DNA of 64,000 nucleotides from Pararhizobium sp. IMCC21322 (lineage in GTDB: Bacteria > Pseudomonadota > Alphaproteobacteria > Rhizobiales > GCA-2746425), in assembly GCF_030758295.1 (NCBI RefSeq), contig NZ_CP132335.1:1526412-1590411 (forward strand), in the 5' to 3' direction. Of this stretch, positions 7,778 to 16,211 are shown piece after piece. Under the pieces are notes generated by a model. That model made no database searches, was not told the DNA's origin, and saw only the letters and a program-made list of their open reading frames with translations. The position numbers and the translations under genes were made by a program. The first letter of the stretch is position 1; each line of letters starts with the position of its first letter.

Positions 7778-8864
7778 TATTTATCTGGAACCCCGCACCG
7801 AGCGATCTGTCTTTGCGCCATTTATGGTGTCCATGCTGGCAGTCTGCCTCACCATCATTGCGGGCTCGGGCCTGTTTCTAATCTATGGCAAATCGCCCAT
7901 TGCGGGCTTTCATGCGATTTTTATTGAACCGCTGCTGACCAGTTATGGCATTGGCGAAATCCTTCTCAAATTAGGACCTTTCCTGTTGATTGCGCAGGGT
8001 CTTGCCATCGGCTTTCGCGCCCGCGTCTGGAACATCGGCGCTGAAGGTCAGTTGATCATTGGGGCCATTCTCGCCTCTGTCGTTGCCATCCGCTTCGATG
8101 GGTCAACCTCATCCCTGTTGCTGCCGGGCATGGTTCTGGCAGGCGCTCTTGGCGGCATGGGCTGGGCGGGCATCGCGGCCTGGTTGCGCACGCGCTACAA
8201 CGCCAACGAAATTCTGGTCACCTTCATGTTGTCCAGCATTGCGCTGCAAATCCTGTACTATCTTGTCACTGGCCCGTTGCGTGATCCGGAAGGCTTTAAC
8301 TTCCCACAATCGATTACCTTTTCGGCAGCCGCGACGTTCCCAATTCTCATCGAAAACACGCGCGTCAATGCTTCGCTCATCATTGCTCTCGTGGTGTCGG
8401 TTGTCGCCTGGGTCTTCATGCAGCGCAGCTTGATGGGCTACAAGCTGGTGGTTGGTGGTCTGGCCCCTCATGCAGCACGCTATGCCGGCTTTGGCGAAAA
8501 GCGCGCCATCTGGCTGGCGCTTCTGATTGGCGGCGCAGCGGCAGGCATTGCAGGTGTCGGAGAAGTGGCTGGCCCCCTTGGCATGCTGCAACGAACTGTT
8601 TCACCGGGTTACGGGTTTAGCGCAATCATCGTTGCTTTTCTGGGTGGCCTGCACCCCATCGGCATTGTGTTTTCCAGTCTGTTGATGGCGTTGATCCATG
8701 TCGGCGGAGATTTCGCTCGGCTGTCTGTTGGTCTGCCAAGTGCTGTGACCGACATTTTTCAGGGCCTGTTGTTGACTTTCTATCTGGCAAGTTCTCTCCT
8801 GCTGACCCATCGACTGCGCCTGCGCAAACCTGATGCTGTCCTGACGGCGGAGGCCGCAGAATGA
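7770..8864 (+). CDS. BMP-family purine/nucleoside ABC transporter permease 1
   Basis: Integral membrane permease of the BPD_transp_2 family, 364 residues from ATG 7770 (start MRNIYLEPRTERS), with about nine hydrophobic helices and the conserved stretch FRARVWNIGAEGQLIIGA seen in NupB/YufP proteins. The start overlaps the 3' end of the ATPase gene by 8 nt; a longer version from 7722 would overlap by over 50 nt and adds a non-conserved leader. Its TGA overlaps the ATG of permease 2. The substrate is presumed to be a purine nucleoside or nucleobase from operon context. Confidence 0.92.
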   Translation: MRNIYLEPRTERSVFAPFMVSMLAVCLTIIAGSGLFLIYGKSPIAGFHAIFIEPLLTSYGIGEILLKLGPFLLIAQGLAIGFRARVWNIGAEGQLIIGAILASVVAIRFDGSTSSLLLPGMVLAGALGGMGWAGIAAWLRTRYNANEILVTFMLSSIALQILYYLVTGPLRDPEGFNFPQSITFSAAATFPILIENTRVNASLIIALVVSVVAWVFMQRSLMGYKLVVGGLAPHAARYAGFGEKRAIWLALLIGGAAAGIAGVGEVAGPLGMLQRTVSPGYGFSAIIVAFLGGLHPIGIVFSSLLMALIHVGGDFARLSVGLPSAVTDIFQGLLLTFYLASSLLLTHRLRLRKPDAVLTAEAAE

Positions 8865-9784
8865 CTGCAACAATTATCTTCATTCTGGCCGGAACGCTGG
8901 CAGCAACGGTCCCGCTTTTGCTGGCCGCCATGGGAGAACTTGTTGCTGAGAAATCCGGCATGCTCAATCTGGGTGTTGAAGGCATGATGGCCGTTGGCGC
9001 TGCCGCGGGTTTTGTTACGGTTGCCATAACCGGGTCCCACGCTTTGGGCCTGCTTGTTGGAGGGTTGGCCGCGCTTTTGCTATCGGGCGTTTTCGCAACG
9101 CTCAGCATCGTCTTTCTCGCCAATCAGGTGGCCGCTGGGCTGGCAATAGGCATTCTGGGCCTCGGTGTTTCTGCGGGTATCGGCAAGAATTATGAAGGCA
9201 CAACAGTGGCCCCGATGCCAAAACTGCCCTTCGGCGTTCTGGGTGACATTCCCGTAATCGGCCCGGTGCTGTTTGCCCACGACGTCATGGTTTATCTGGC
9301 CATCGCCGCGGCGTTTGCCGTCTGGTTTGTGCTGCAGCGGACCAAGCTGGGTCTTATCATTCGCGCGGTCGGCGAATCCCCACAATCTGCGCATTCACTG
9401 GGTTATCCGGTTGCGCTGATCCGTACAGCGTGTGTCCTGTTTGGCGGCGCGATGGCAGGCATTGGCGGGGCTTATCTGTCCATCGCTTACACGCCTTTAT
9501 GGGCTGATGGCATGGTCGCAGGACGCGGCTGGATTGTGGTTGCCCTGGTAGTGTTTGGAACCTGGATTGTGCCGCGTGTCACGCTCGGGGCCTATTTGTT
9601 CGGTGCGATTTCTCTTTTGGAATTATCCATCCAGGGGCTGGGGCTGAATGTCCCATCGCAATTGCTGTCCGCATCACCCTATATCGTCACCATTATTGTT
9701 CTGGTGGTGATTTCCAGAAACCCGACACTCATCCAGCTCAACAGCCCTATGAGCCTTGGCCAGACCTACCGGCCAAACGGATGA
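8861..9784 (+). CDS. BMP-family purine/nucleoside ABC transporter permease 2
   Basis: Second membrane permease of the importer, 307 residues, BPD_transp_2 family. The N-terminal region LVAEKSGMLNLGVEGMMAVGA is the hallmark of the NupC/YufQ half. It forms a heterodimer with permease 1. The ATG at 8861 overlaps the preceding stop (ATGA). A 48-nt gap separates its stop from the binding-protein gene, which has its own strong ribosome-binding site, consistent with higher expression of the binding protein. Confidence 0.93.
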   Translation: MTATIIFILAGTLAATVPLLLAAMGELVAEKSGMLNLGVEGMMAVGAAAGFVTVAITGSHALGLLVGGLAALLLSGVFATLSIVFLANQVAAGLAIGILGLGVSAGIGKNYEGTTVAPMPKLPFGVLGDIPVIGPVLFAHDVMVYLAIAAAFAVWFVLQRTKLGLIIRAVGESPQSAHSLGYPVALIRTACVLFGGAMAGIGGAYLSIAYTPLWADGMVAGRGWIVVALVVFGTWIVPRVTLGAYLFGAISLLELSIQGLGLNVPSQLLSASPYIVTIIVLVVISRNPTLIQLNSPMSLGQTYRPNG

Positions 9785-9832
9785 CCCGATTTTCAAAACC
9801 AAAACCTTAGAAATTTAAAACAGGAGACAGGC

Positions 9833-10921
9833 ATGAAATTAATAAGAAAAACCATGAGGCACTTGGCTGCGGCCACGATTGCAACAGCCATGATTGCAGG
9901 TGCTGCAAGTGCAGCCGAGAAACTGAAAATTGGCTTCGTCTATCCATCGCCGGTTGGTGATGTGGGCTGGGCCTATCAATTGGATGAAGGCCGCAAGAAG
10001 CTCGAAGCCATGTTTGGCGATCAGATTGAAACAGTTGTGGTCGAAAACGTTCCCGAAGGTCCTGATGCCGCGCGCATCATGAACCAGATGGCGTCCACTG
10101 GTGCCGGTATGATTATGATCGGATCTTTTGGCTATATGAATGACGGTCTGAAGCTGGCTGCGCAAAAGCCGGATATCAACTTCATTCACGCCAGTGGCTA
10201 CAAGACAGCCGCGAACTTCGGTAATTTCCAGACCCGCAATTATGAAAGCGCCTATGTCGCTGGCATGGCGGCAGGGTATGCCAGCGAAACCAACACGCTG
10301 GGTGTTGTTGCCGCTTACGCCATTCCCGAAGTGGTCGGCATCATCAATACCTTTACGCTGGGCGCACAGAGAACCAATCCTGACATCACGGTGAAAGTGG
10401 TCTGGCTGAATTCATGGTTCAACCCATCCAAGGCTCAGGAATCAGCCAAATCTCTGATCGCCCAGTCCGCCGATGTGATCTTCTCGCTCTATCAGGATAC
10501 ACCGTCTGTTGTATCCGTGGCCGAGGAAGAGGGCGTCTATGTGGTCAACACCTCGTCTGACATGAAGAAATATGCGCCAACAAAGCTGCTGGCTTCCATG
10601 ACCATTGATTGGGGCCCACACTTTGTTAAGCAGGTAAAAGCTGCCCTTGATGGAACATTTGAAGGCACGGCCTATTGGGGCGGCATGGCTGATGACGCTG
10701 TCGGCCTAGCGTCACTGAATGATGATCTGTCTGCAGAGCAGAAAGCCGACATTCAAAGTGTCATGGATGAAATCGCTGCCGGTTCATTCCATCCCATGTC
10801 GGGGCCGATTACAGCACAGGATGGAAGCGAAAAAATCGCTGCCGGTGAGAGCATTGATGATGGCGCCATGCGTGGTATCGACTGGCTGGTTGCCGGTGTT
10901 GAGACCAAACTACCGAACTAA
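9833..10921 (+). CDS. BMP-family substrate-binding protein of the purine/nucleoside ABC transporter
   Basis: Periplasmic binding protein, 362 residues, with a Sec signal peptide (basic start MKLIRKTMRHL, hydrophobic core, likely cleavage after AGAASA near residue 25). No lipobox Cys is present, so it is probably soluble. The mature start EKLKIGFVYPSPVGDVGW is typical of the BMP/PnrA-like family that binds nucleosides and purines. AGGAG at 9822-9826 with 6-nt spacing. The gene is followed by a strong intrinsic terminator before the guanine deaminase gene, which would raise the transcript level of the binding protein relative to the downstream enzyme. Confidence 0.93.
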   Translation: MKLIRKTMRHLAAATIATAMIAGAASAAEKLKIGFVYPSPVGDVGWAYQLDEGRKKLEAMFGDQIETVVVENVPEGPDAARIMNQMASTGAGMIMIGSFGYMNDGLKLAAQKPDINFIHASGYKTAANFGNFQTRNYESAYVAGMAAGYASETNTLGVVAAYAIPEVVGIINTFTLGAQRTNPDITVKVVWLNSWFNPSKAQESAKSLIAQSADVIFSLYQDTPSVVSVAEEEGVYVVNTSSDMKKYAPTKLLASMTIDWGPHFVKQVKAALDGTFEGTAYWGGMADDAVGLASLNDDLSAEQKADIQSVMDEIAAGSFHPMSGPITAQDGSEKIAAGESIDDGAMRGIDWLVAGVETKLPN

Positions 10922-10934
10922 GCGACGTAGCTCC

Positions 10935-10967
10935 AACACCGCGCGCGTTGCGTGCGCGGTGTTTTTT
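10935..10967 (+). terminator. Rho-independent terminator between binding protein and guanine deaminase
   Basis: Stem with arms AACACCGCGC (10935-10944) and GCGCGGTGTT (10954-10963), extended inward by one G-T wobble and two more pairs around a 3-nt loop, followed by a T-run ending at 10967. It lies 13 nt after the binding-protein stop and 17 nt before the deaminase start, so it either separates two transcription units or attenuates read-through. Confidence 0.88.
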
Positions 10968-10983
10968 CAAAGAAAGCATCGAA

Positions 10984-12345
10984 ATGATGGATGATCTGAA
11001 GGGCAAGACCCTGCAAACCACTTTGATGCATGCGCCTGAGCTTGGCTCGGTGGAGATCATCAAAGATGCCTTGATCACCATTGATCATGACGGCACAATC
11101 AGCTCTGTACTGAAGCCTAGCGACCCATATTATGAAACCGCATTAGCGACTGACAATCTGGTTAAAACGGCAAAGCGACAATATCTGCTGCCGGGGTTTG
11201 TCGATTTGCACATTCACGCACCGCAATGGCCGCAACTGGGCAAAGCACTGGATGTGCCATTGGAAGTCTGGCTGCAGAAACACACTTTTCCGCTGGAAGC
11301 GCGTTATAAGGACAACGTCTTTGCTGAGCGGATCTATGGCGATCTGGTATCATCTTTGCTTGCTCATGGCACCACCAGCGCTGTTTATTTCGCCACCATT
11401 CATCAGGACGCAACCCGAACGCTGGCAGACATTTGTCTGAATTTGGGACAGCGCGCTTTCATCGGCAAAGTAGCCATGGACAATGAAGATCAATGTCCGG
11501 ATTTCTACCGCGATGCGGATGCGGCTGCAGCACTGGATGGCACCCGCGCCTTTGTCGATTATGTTCTGTCCATGCCGGGCAATGATGCAGGGTTGATCCG
11601 CCCGGTCATCACGCCGCGCTTCATTCCAAGCTGCACCGATGCTGTTCTGTCGGGCCTCGGTCAGATGGCCGCAGACTATGGCTGCCATGTACAAACCCAT
11701 TGTTCTGAAAGCGATTGGGAACATGCCTATGTGCTGGAACGCACCGGCAAAACGGACACCGAGGCACTTGATAATTTTGGCCTTCTTGGTCGCCATACCG
11801 TGTTGGCTCACAGCAATTTTCTGAGTGATGACGCCATGGATTTGATCCACAGTCGCGGCTCCGGCGTTGCCCATTGCCCGCTTTCCAACGTCTACTTCTC
11901 AAACGCAGTCTTTCCCCTGCGGAGGGCGTTGGAAAAATCGGTGCGCGTCGGATTGGGCACAGATATTTCGGGCGGCCCCAGCGCCTCCATGCTGGATTCA
12001 TGCCGCCACGCCATCTCAGCCTCTCGCAATCTGGAAGAGGGCGTAGACCCCAGCCAAAGCGGCGACCAGCGCGGCACATCTGACAGCCGCATCAGCTTCC
12101 GCGAAGCCTTTCATCTGGCAACGGCAGGCGGCGCAGATGTTCTGGATATTCCGGTTGGCCGCTTTGCAAAGGGCTGCAAGCTGGACGCCATTCTGGTCGA
12201 TGCAGACAATCAAGCTGCCTCGATTTCCATTGACGAAACCATGGATAGTCAGGACGACATTCTGCAAAAAATCATAAATGGCGCAACCCGTGCCAACATT
12301 TCTACAACGTGGGTTGCGGGCAGGACGGTTCATCAGCAGGCCTGA
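10984..12345 (+). CDS. guaD: Guanine deaminase
   Basis: Zinc amidohydrolase converting guanine to xanthine and ammonia. From ATG 10984 it is 453 residues, as expected for GuaD. Metal-binding His76 and His78 sit in PGFVDLHIHAPQWPQLG; other family signatures are THCSES, LAHSNFLSDD with the metal His, and the late Asp in GLGTDISGG. An ATG at 10987 is also possible; the longer GTG frame from 10948 would start inside the terminator hairpin and is rejected. Its place after the importer implies that guanine, or a methylated guanine, is the imported substrate or is produced from it. It feeds xanthine to urate catabolism, whose genes lie at 30-37 kb. Confidence 0.92.
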   Translation: MMDDLKGKTLQTTLMHAPELGSVEIIKDALITIDHDGTISSVLKPSDPYYETALATDNLVKTAKRQYLLPGFVDLHIHAPQWPQLGKALDVPLEVWLQKHTFPLEARYKDNVFAERIYGDLVSSLLAHGTTSAVYFATIHQDATRTLADICLNLGQRAFIGKVAMDNEDQCPDFYRDADAAAALDGTRAFVDYVLSMPGNDAGLIRPVITPRFIPSCTDAVLSGLGQMAADYGCHVQTHCSESDWEHAYVLERTGKTDTEALDNFGLLGRHTVLAHSNFLSDDAMDLIHSRGSGVAHCPLSNVYFSNAVFPLRRALEKSVRVGLGTDISGGPSASMLDSCRHAISASRNLEEGVDPSQSGDQRGTSDSRISFREAFHLATAGGADVLDIPVGRFAKGCKLDAILVDADNQAASISIDETMDSQDDILQKIINGATRANISTTWVAGRTVHQQA

Positions 12346-12398
12346 ACTTTATAAAACTGGGTAACAATCCACCAGCGAGCGCAGTCAGGCATGGCTGC

Positions 12399-12434
12399 GC
12401 TCTTGCTGATGTCTCCAGCAGCAAGAGCTTTGTT
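12399..12434 (+). terminator. Probable terminator downstream of guanine deaminase
   Basis: Perfect 10-bp arms GCTCTTGCTG (12399-12408) and CAGCAAGAGC (12419-12428) with a 10-nt loop, followed by TTTGTT. It sits between the convergent ends of guaD and the SDR gene. The T-run is short, so efficiency is uncertain. Confidence 0.6.
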
Positions 12435-12449
12435 CGTCTTCCTGATCGA

Positions 12450-13202
12450 TCAGGTTTTATTGATCGAGTTCCCGCCATCCGCAATCATGGCACTGCCTGT
12501 TACAAAGGACGCCTGATCAGAGATCAGAAACAATGCAGCCTGTGCGATTTCGGACGGGTCTGCCATTCGTTTCAGCGCATGCAGCCCGCTGATCCAATCG
12601 TGGGTGCCGGGATGATCGCCAGCCATCTGGGTTTTGGTTCCGCCCGGCAACAGCGCGTTGACGCGAATCTTGTCTGTTCCGTGCTCAACTGCGAGAACCT
12701 GAGTCAAACCGATCAGCCCCGCTTTGGCGGCAGCATAGGCCCCCATACCAGGCAGGCCAATCGTGTGGCCAACGAATGATGAGGTGAAAACTATGGAGCC
12801 ACCGCCATGTTTCCGCATGGCCGGGATTTGGTGTTTGGCTGCATGAAACCCACTGTTCAGATTGACGGATATCACCTTATGCCAAGTGTCGTCCGCCATG
12901 TCCGGAATTGGCCCCATATCACCTGTTGTCCCGGCATTGTTGAAAGCGCCATCAAGTCGTCCAAATGTCTTCTCGGCAAGCAACACCAGTTCAGCGGCAT
13001 AGTGGCCATCTTCCACATCACCAGCAAGAAAGACAGCCTCGCCTCCTTTGCCGCAAATATCATCCGTGACGTTTTCAAGAAGCTCCGAGCGTCGCGCACC
13101 GAGCACGAGCTTTGCCCCTTCATTCGCAAATAACTTGGCCGCAGCAGCTCCGATTCCACTACTTGCGCCTGTGATAATAACAATCTTGTTTTCCAACAGC
13201 AT
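12450..13202 (-). CDS. SDR-family oxidoreductase (glucose/3-oxoacyl reductase-like)
   Basis: Classical short-chain dehydrogenase, 250 residues. NAD(P) motif TGASSGIG at about residues 10-17, NNAG near 86, and the catalytic Ser/Tyr/Lys with YAAAKAG near residue 157; the C-terminal ASFVTGSAMIADGG is the usual substrate-loop end. Start ATG 13202 has AGGAGA upstream; the longer frame to 13310 would run into the LysR gene. It lies 3' of the LysR regulator on the same strand with about 100 bp between them. The substrate is not readable; the LysR and NTF2-like neighbours give no clear pathway. Confidence 0.88.
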   Translation of the reverse strand: MLLENKIVIITGASSGIGAAAAKLFANEGAKLVLGARRSELLENVTDDICGKGGEAVFLAGDVEDGHYAAELVLLAEKTFGRLDGAFNNAGTTGDMGPIPDMADDTWHKVISVNLNSGFHAAKHQIPAMRKHGGGSIVFTSSFVGHTIGLPGMGAYAAAKAGLIGLTQVLAVEHGTDKIRVNALLPGGTKTQMAGDHPGTHDWISGLHALKRMADPSEIAQAALFLISDQASFVTGSAMIADGGNSINKT

Positions 13203-13306
13203 TTTGTCTCCTTGCATGAAATTGCTGGAGACGTTTTGGCGAGCATTGCTGACCCGAGCCACCCGATTCTTGTGCGACCGAAATTGATTCCAGACAGGCC
13301 ATCCAC

Positions 13307-14215
13307 TCAAAGTGGATTGAGAGAGACTTTCTCAGCGGAAATTGAGGTCTTGATATGCTCCAGCAAGCGTCTGGTCAGCGCACTGCGCGGACCGGTCTCT
13401 GGCCAGACGGCGAAGACACCCAGTTTCTCGAGGCTCCAATTTGGCAGGACATGAACCAATCTGCCCTGTTGCATGTCATCAGCGATTTCCGTGAGTGGCA
13501 AACTCTGTAAACCCAGTCCGGCTAACACCGCCGACCGGGCCGCTCTGACCGAGTCGACCCTGATCCGTATCTGATCGTGAGACACGGTCTGCTGTTTGTC
13601 TTTGTAGCTCATGGTCTCTGTGTCGGGCACCATCTCAATCGACACGAAGTCTCGGTGTTGCAGGTCTTTTGGTGTTTTGATTGTTTCAACGCTTGCCAAA
13701 TAGGCAGGTGAGGCCACAAGGCGGCGCTCGAAATCTCCCAGCCGGCGCGCTTTCAGAGTTGAATCCTTTAACCGACCAATGCGGATCGCCAGGTCCCAGC
13801 CCTCTCCAATAATATCGACAACTTTATCGGAACTGCGCAATGTTATTGCTACGTTGGTGTATCGCGCGGCAAAACTCCATATGGCGGCCTCATAAGGGCT
13901 GTTTTGAAGAAATGCAGGTGCAGTAAGATGAAGCGCACCCGAAGGCTCTGCGCTTAGATCAGCAATCATATCCAATCCGTCAGCTGCGGCTGAGATCATC
14001 CGTTGTGCAGCCTCCAAAAGTCGCTCGCCTTCATGCGTCATCGATAAGGCACGGGTGGATCTGTAGAGCAGCGTCACACCGAGCCGTTTTTCCAGTTCAC
14101 TTACATGGTAGCTGACGACGGACGTGCCGAGATGTAACCTGCGACCCGCTGCGCTGAAGCTGCCCGTTTCAACGACTGTTGCGAAAATTGCCATGCTGCG
14201 CAGTTCATCGATCAT
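13307..14215 (-). CDS. LysR-family transcriptional regulator
   Basis: 302 residues: N-terminal winged helix-turn-helix (residues 1-60, including FSAAGRRLHLGTSVVSYHVSE) and a C-terminal LysR substrate-binding fold. It belongs to the subgroup with an AARSAVLAGLGLQSLP stretch (CrgA/DsdC-like). It is transcribed away from the double NTF2-like gene at 14324 across 108 bp, the usual LysR arrangement for controlling the divergent target, and it reads towards the SDR gene on the same strand. Effector unknown. Confidence 0.9.
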   Translation of the reverse strand: MIDELRSMAIFATVVETGSFSAAGRRLHLGTSVVSYHVSELEKRLGVTLLYRSTRALSMTHEGERLLEAAQRMISAAADGLDMIADLSAEPSGALHLTAPAFLQNSPYEAAIWSFAARYTNVAITLRSSDKVVDIIGEGWDLAIRIGRLKDSTLKARRLGDFERRLVASPAYLASVETIKTPKDLQHRDFVSIEMVPDTETMSYKDKQQTVSHDQIRIRVDSVRAARSAVLAGLGLQSLPLTEIADDMQQGRLVHVLPNWSLEKLGVFAVWPETGPRSALTRRLLEHIKTSISAEKVSLNPL

Positions 14216-14323
14216 AGTTCACCTTACGATTTGATCGGACAATGATTTCAATAATACGCATGAAGTCAAATAAAAACGCTTCCTCTAGATTGACCGCATT
14301 CATTCCATCCAGAGGAAACCGTC

Positions 14324-15163
14324 GTGAAAAAGCTACTTATCGCCGCCGCTTGCATCTCCGCCTTTGCCTCCGTGGCATTTGCAGATGTTGAGACGAACAA
14401 GGCTTCTGTCAAATCGGCATTGACGGGCGCATTCGCAGAGCATGATGTTGCAGCTGTGGATAAATATTTTGCAGATCCATACATCCAGCACAATCCGATT
14501 GCGCCATCTGGCGTGGCACCCTTGCGCGGTCTTGTCGAGCAGCTGTCGAAAGGCCCTAAGGGCGATGTCGAGATTCACCGCATCATTGGGGAAGGGGACC
14601 TGGTTGCCAGCCACACGACTTACACAGGGTTTGGTCCTGTGCCTCTCGTGGCGTTCGATGTTTTCCGTTTCAACAAGGATGGTAAAATCGTTGAACATTG
14701 GGACAATCTGGCCCCTGTCGCTGCGCCCAATGTCTCAGGGCACACGCAAACCGATGGAGCAACACAGATCGTTGACCAGGACAAGACAGAAGCCAATAAG
14801 GCACTCGTTGAGGACTTCATTTCCCGCGCGCTCATAGAGCGCGAGCAGCTTGACTTTACAAAGTTCATTTCGCCCACAACCTATATTCAGCACAACAGTT
14901 CTGCTGGCGATGGCTTTGAAGGCCTGAGTGCATTCATGCAGTATCTGGCCGAAAACAAGATCGATTTCTACTACAAGCAACGCCACCTTTTGGTAGCCGA
15001 AGGTAATTTCGTCATGGCTGCATCCGTAGGTGTCTTTGGTGATGCGCCCACAGCGTATTTTGATCTGTTCCGACTGGAAGACGGCTTGATTGTAGAGCAT
15101 TGGGATGTGATCGCTGATATGCCTTCGGGTGACCTTCCGGCCGGCTATCCGGGTAAATTCTAA
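14324..15163 (+). CDS. Secreted tandem double SnoaL/NTF2-like protein
   Basis: 279 residues with a Sec signal peptide (MKKLLIAAACISAFASVAFA, cleavage about residue 20) and two consecutive NTF2-like (SnoaL, COG4922) domains, about residues 25-140 and 155-275. Each copy carries the same landmarks: an ANKALVEDF-type first helix, a YIQHN stretch and a KIVEHWD or LIVEHWD ending. Start GTG at 14324 with AGAGGAA upstream. NTF2 folds of this type are hydrolases, isomerases or ligand-binding proteins; no specific reaction can be assigned. The next gene encodes a second double-domain paralogue without a signal peptide. The divergent LysR gene is the likely regulator. Confidence 0.83.
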   Translation: MKKLLIAAACISAFASVAFADVETNKASVKSALTGAFAEHDVAAVDKYFADPYIQHNPIAPSGVAPLRGLVEQLSKGPKGDVEIHRIIGEGDLVASHTTYTGFGPVPLVAFDVFRFNKDGKIVEHWDNLAPVAAPNVSGHTQTDGATQIVDQDKTEANKALVEDFISRALIEREQLDFTKFISPTTYIQHNSSAGDGFEGLSAFMQYLAENKIDFYYKQRHLLVAEGNFVMAASVGVFGDAPTAYFDLFRLEDGLIVEHWDVIADMPSGDLPAGYPGKF

Positions 15164-15235
15164 AGCGCCGAGGCTGGACGATCTCGCGTTGCCTGGCTTC
15201 ATGCCTGACCTGAAATTACAGATATGAGGAACCCA

Positions 15236-16009
15236 ATGAACACCGCAAAACAAAATGCCATAAATCTCTACATGGAAGGCATCCTGAAAGGAGAGCCGCG
15301 CAAGGCTGTTGAAGCTTATACGGGTGACCGATACACACAGCATTCCACTGGCGTTGCAGATGGCAGGGACGGGTTTATCGCATTTTTTGAACCCTTCATC
15401 GAGCGCAATCCCATACGTGAAATCAACATCGTAAGAGCGCTTCAGGATGGTCCGAATGTGTTTCTTCAGGCCTATCAGAACATCAACAATGGCGAAGCTG
15501 AATGGTTGACCACCGATTTCTTCGATTCAGATGAGAATGGAAAAATTGTTGAGCATTGGGATGTCATTGCGCCGGTAAAGCCCAACAATCCATCGGGGCG
15601 CAGCCAGACAGACGGCGTCACAGATGTAACTGATTTGGACAGAACTTCAGCCAACAAAGCTCTGGTGCTCGACTTTATCAATTCATGTCTCATTGAGCGT
15701 CACATCGACAGGATGGCCGACTTCATCGATACCCAGAATTATGCTCAGCACAATAGCGATATCGGCGATGGCCTTGATGCATTCGTTGAGAAGTTTGCAC
15801 AGGAAGCCTCCTCGCTTCGATATCAGGAATGTTTTCTTTGCGTGGCAGAAGGCAATTTCGTCGCCACATTGAACCGCGCCTCGTGGGATGAGCAGGACCT
15901 TTGCCAGGTCGATCTGTTCCGTGTCGAAAATGATAAAATTGTTGAGCATTGGGACAATTCAGAACCGGTCCCGCCGCGCCATGAATGGGCAAATTCGGGA
16001 AAGTTTTGA
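15236..16009 (+). CDS. Tandem double SnoaL/NTF2-like protein, cytoplasmic paralogue
   Basis: 257 residues from ATG 15236 (GAGGA at 15226-15230; an in-frame ATG at 15224 lacks a site). Two NTF2-like domains, about residues 3-120 and 130-255, sharing with the preceding gene the motifs YTQHS/YAQHN, ANKALVLDFI and KIVEHWD. No signal peptide is visible, so the pair offers one exported and one cytoplasmic double-domain protein. The gap to the upstream gene is 72 nt on the same strand. Likely product of a gene duplication after an internal domain duplication. Function unknown. Confidence 0.82.
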   Translation: MNTAKQNAINLYMEGILKGEPRKAVEAYTGDRYTQHSTGVADGRDGFIAFFEPFIERNPIREINIVRALQDGPNVFLQAYQNINNGEAEWLTTDFFDSDENGKIVEHWDVIAPVKPNNPSGRSQTDGVTDVTDLDRTSANKALVLDFINSCLIERHIDRMADFIDTQNYAQHNSDIGDGLDAFVEKFAQEASSLRYQECFLCVAEGNFVATLNRASWDEQDLCQVDLFRVENDKIVEHWDNSEPVPPRHEWANSGKF

Positions 16010-16077
16010 TTCAGAGTATAAAGATTAACCTGCGCGACTGTTGAGCTTGCTTTTCACATAGTGCGTCCGTCCAAACA

Positions 16078-16110
16078 GAAAAGGCCCCGTACATACGAGG
16101 CCTTTCTTTC
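16078..16110. terminator. Probable intrinsic terminator after the NTF2-like genes
   Basis: Arms AAAGGCC (16080-16086) and GGCCTTT (16099-16105), with three further inner pairs after one mismatch and a 4-nt loop, followed by a T-rich tail to 16109. The sequence before the left arm is A-rich, so it could also act on minus-strand transcripts from the convergent gene at 16212-16766. Confidence 0.65.
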
Positions 16111-16166
16111 ATGTCAGCTCAACCGTTCGGCGAACTCAGTTCTGTCCCGCATGCCCGTATGGTCAT

Positions 16167-16210
16167 GCGATCAAATGTGGGCTCCCGTTGTGGACGGCGA
16201 TCAAATGTGG
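16167..16210. repeat. 14-bp direct repeat with 30-bp period
   Basis: GCGATCAAATGTGG occurs at 16167-16180 and again at 16197-16210, exactly 30 bp apart, in the non-coding gap just after the stop codon of the secreted protein gene. Repeated terminal boxes of this kind occur at the ends of some insertion sequences (for example the IS21 family), but no transposase is present. Its nature is unresolved. Confidence 0.6.
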
Positions 16211-16211
16211 A

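Noticed and set aside
10948-10983. GTG start extending guanine deaminase upstream
   Set aside because: The codon lies inside the terminator hairpin of the preceding gene.
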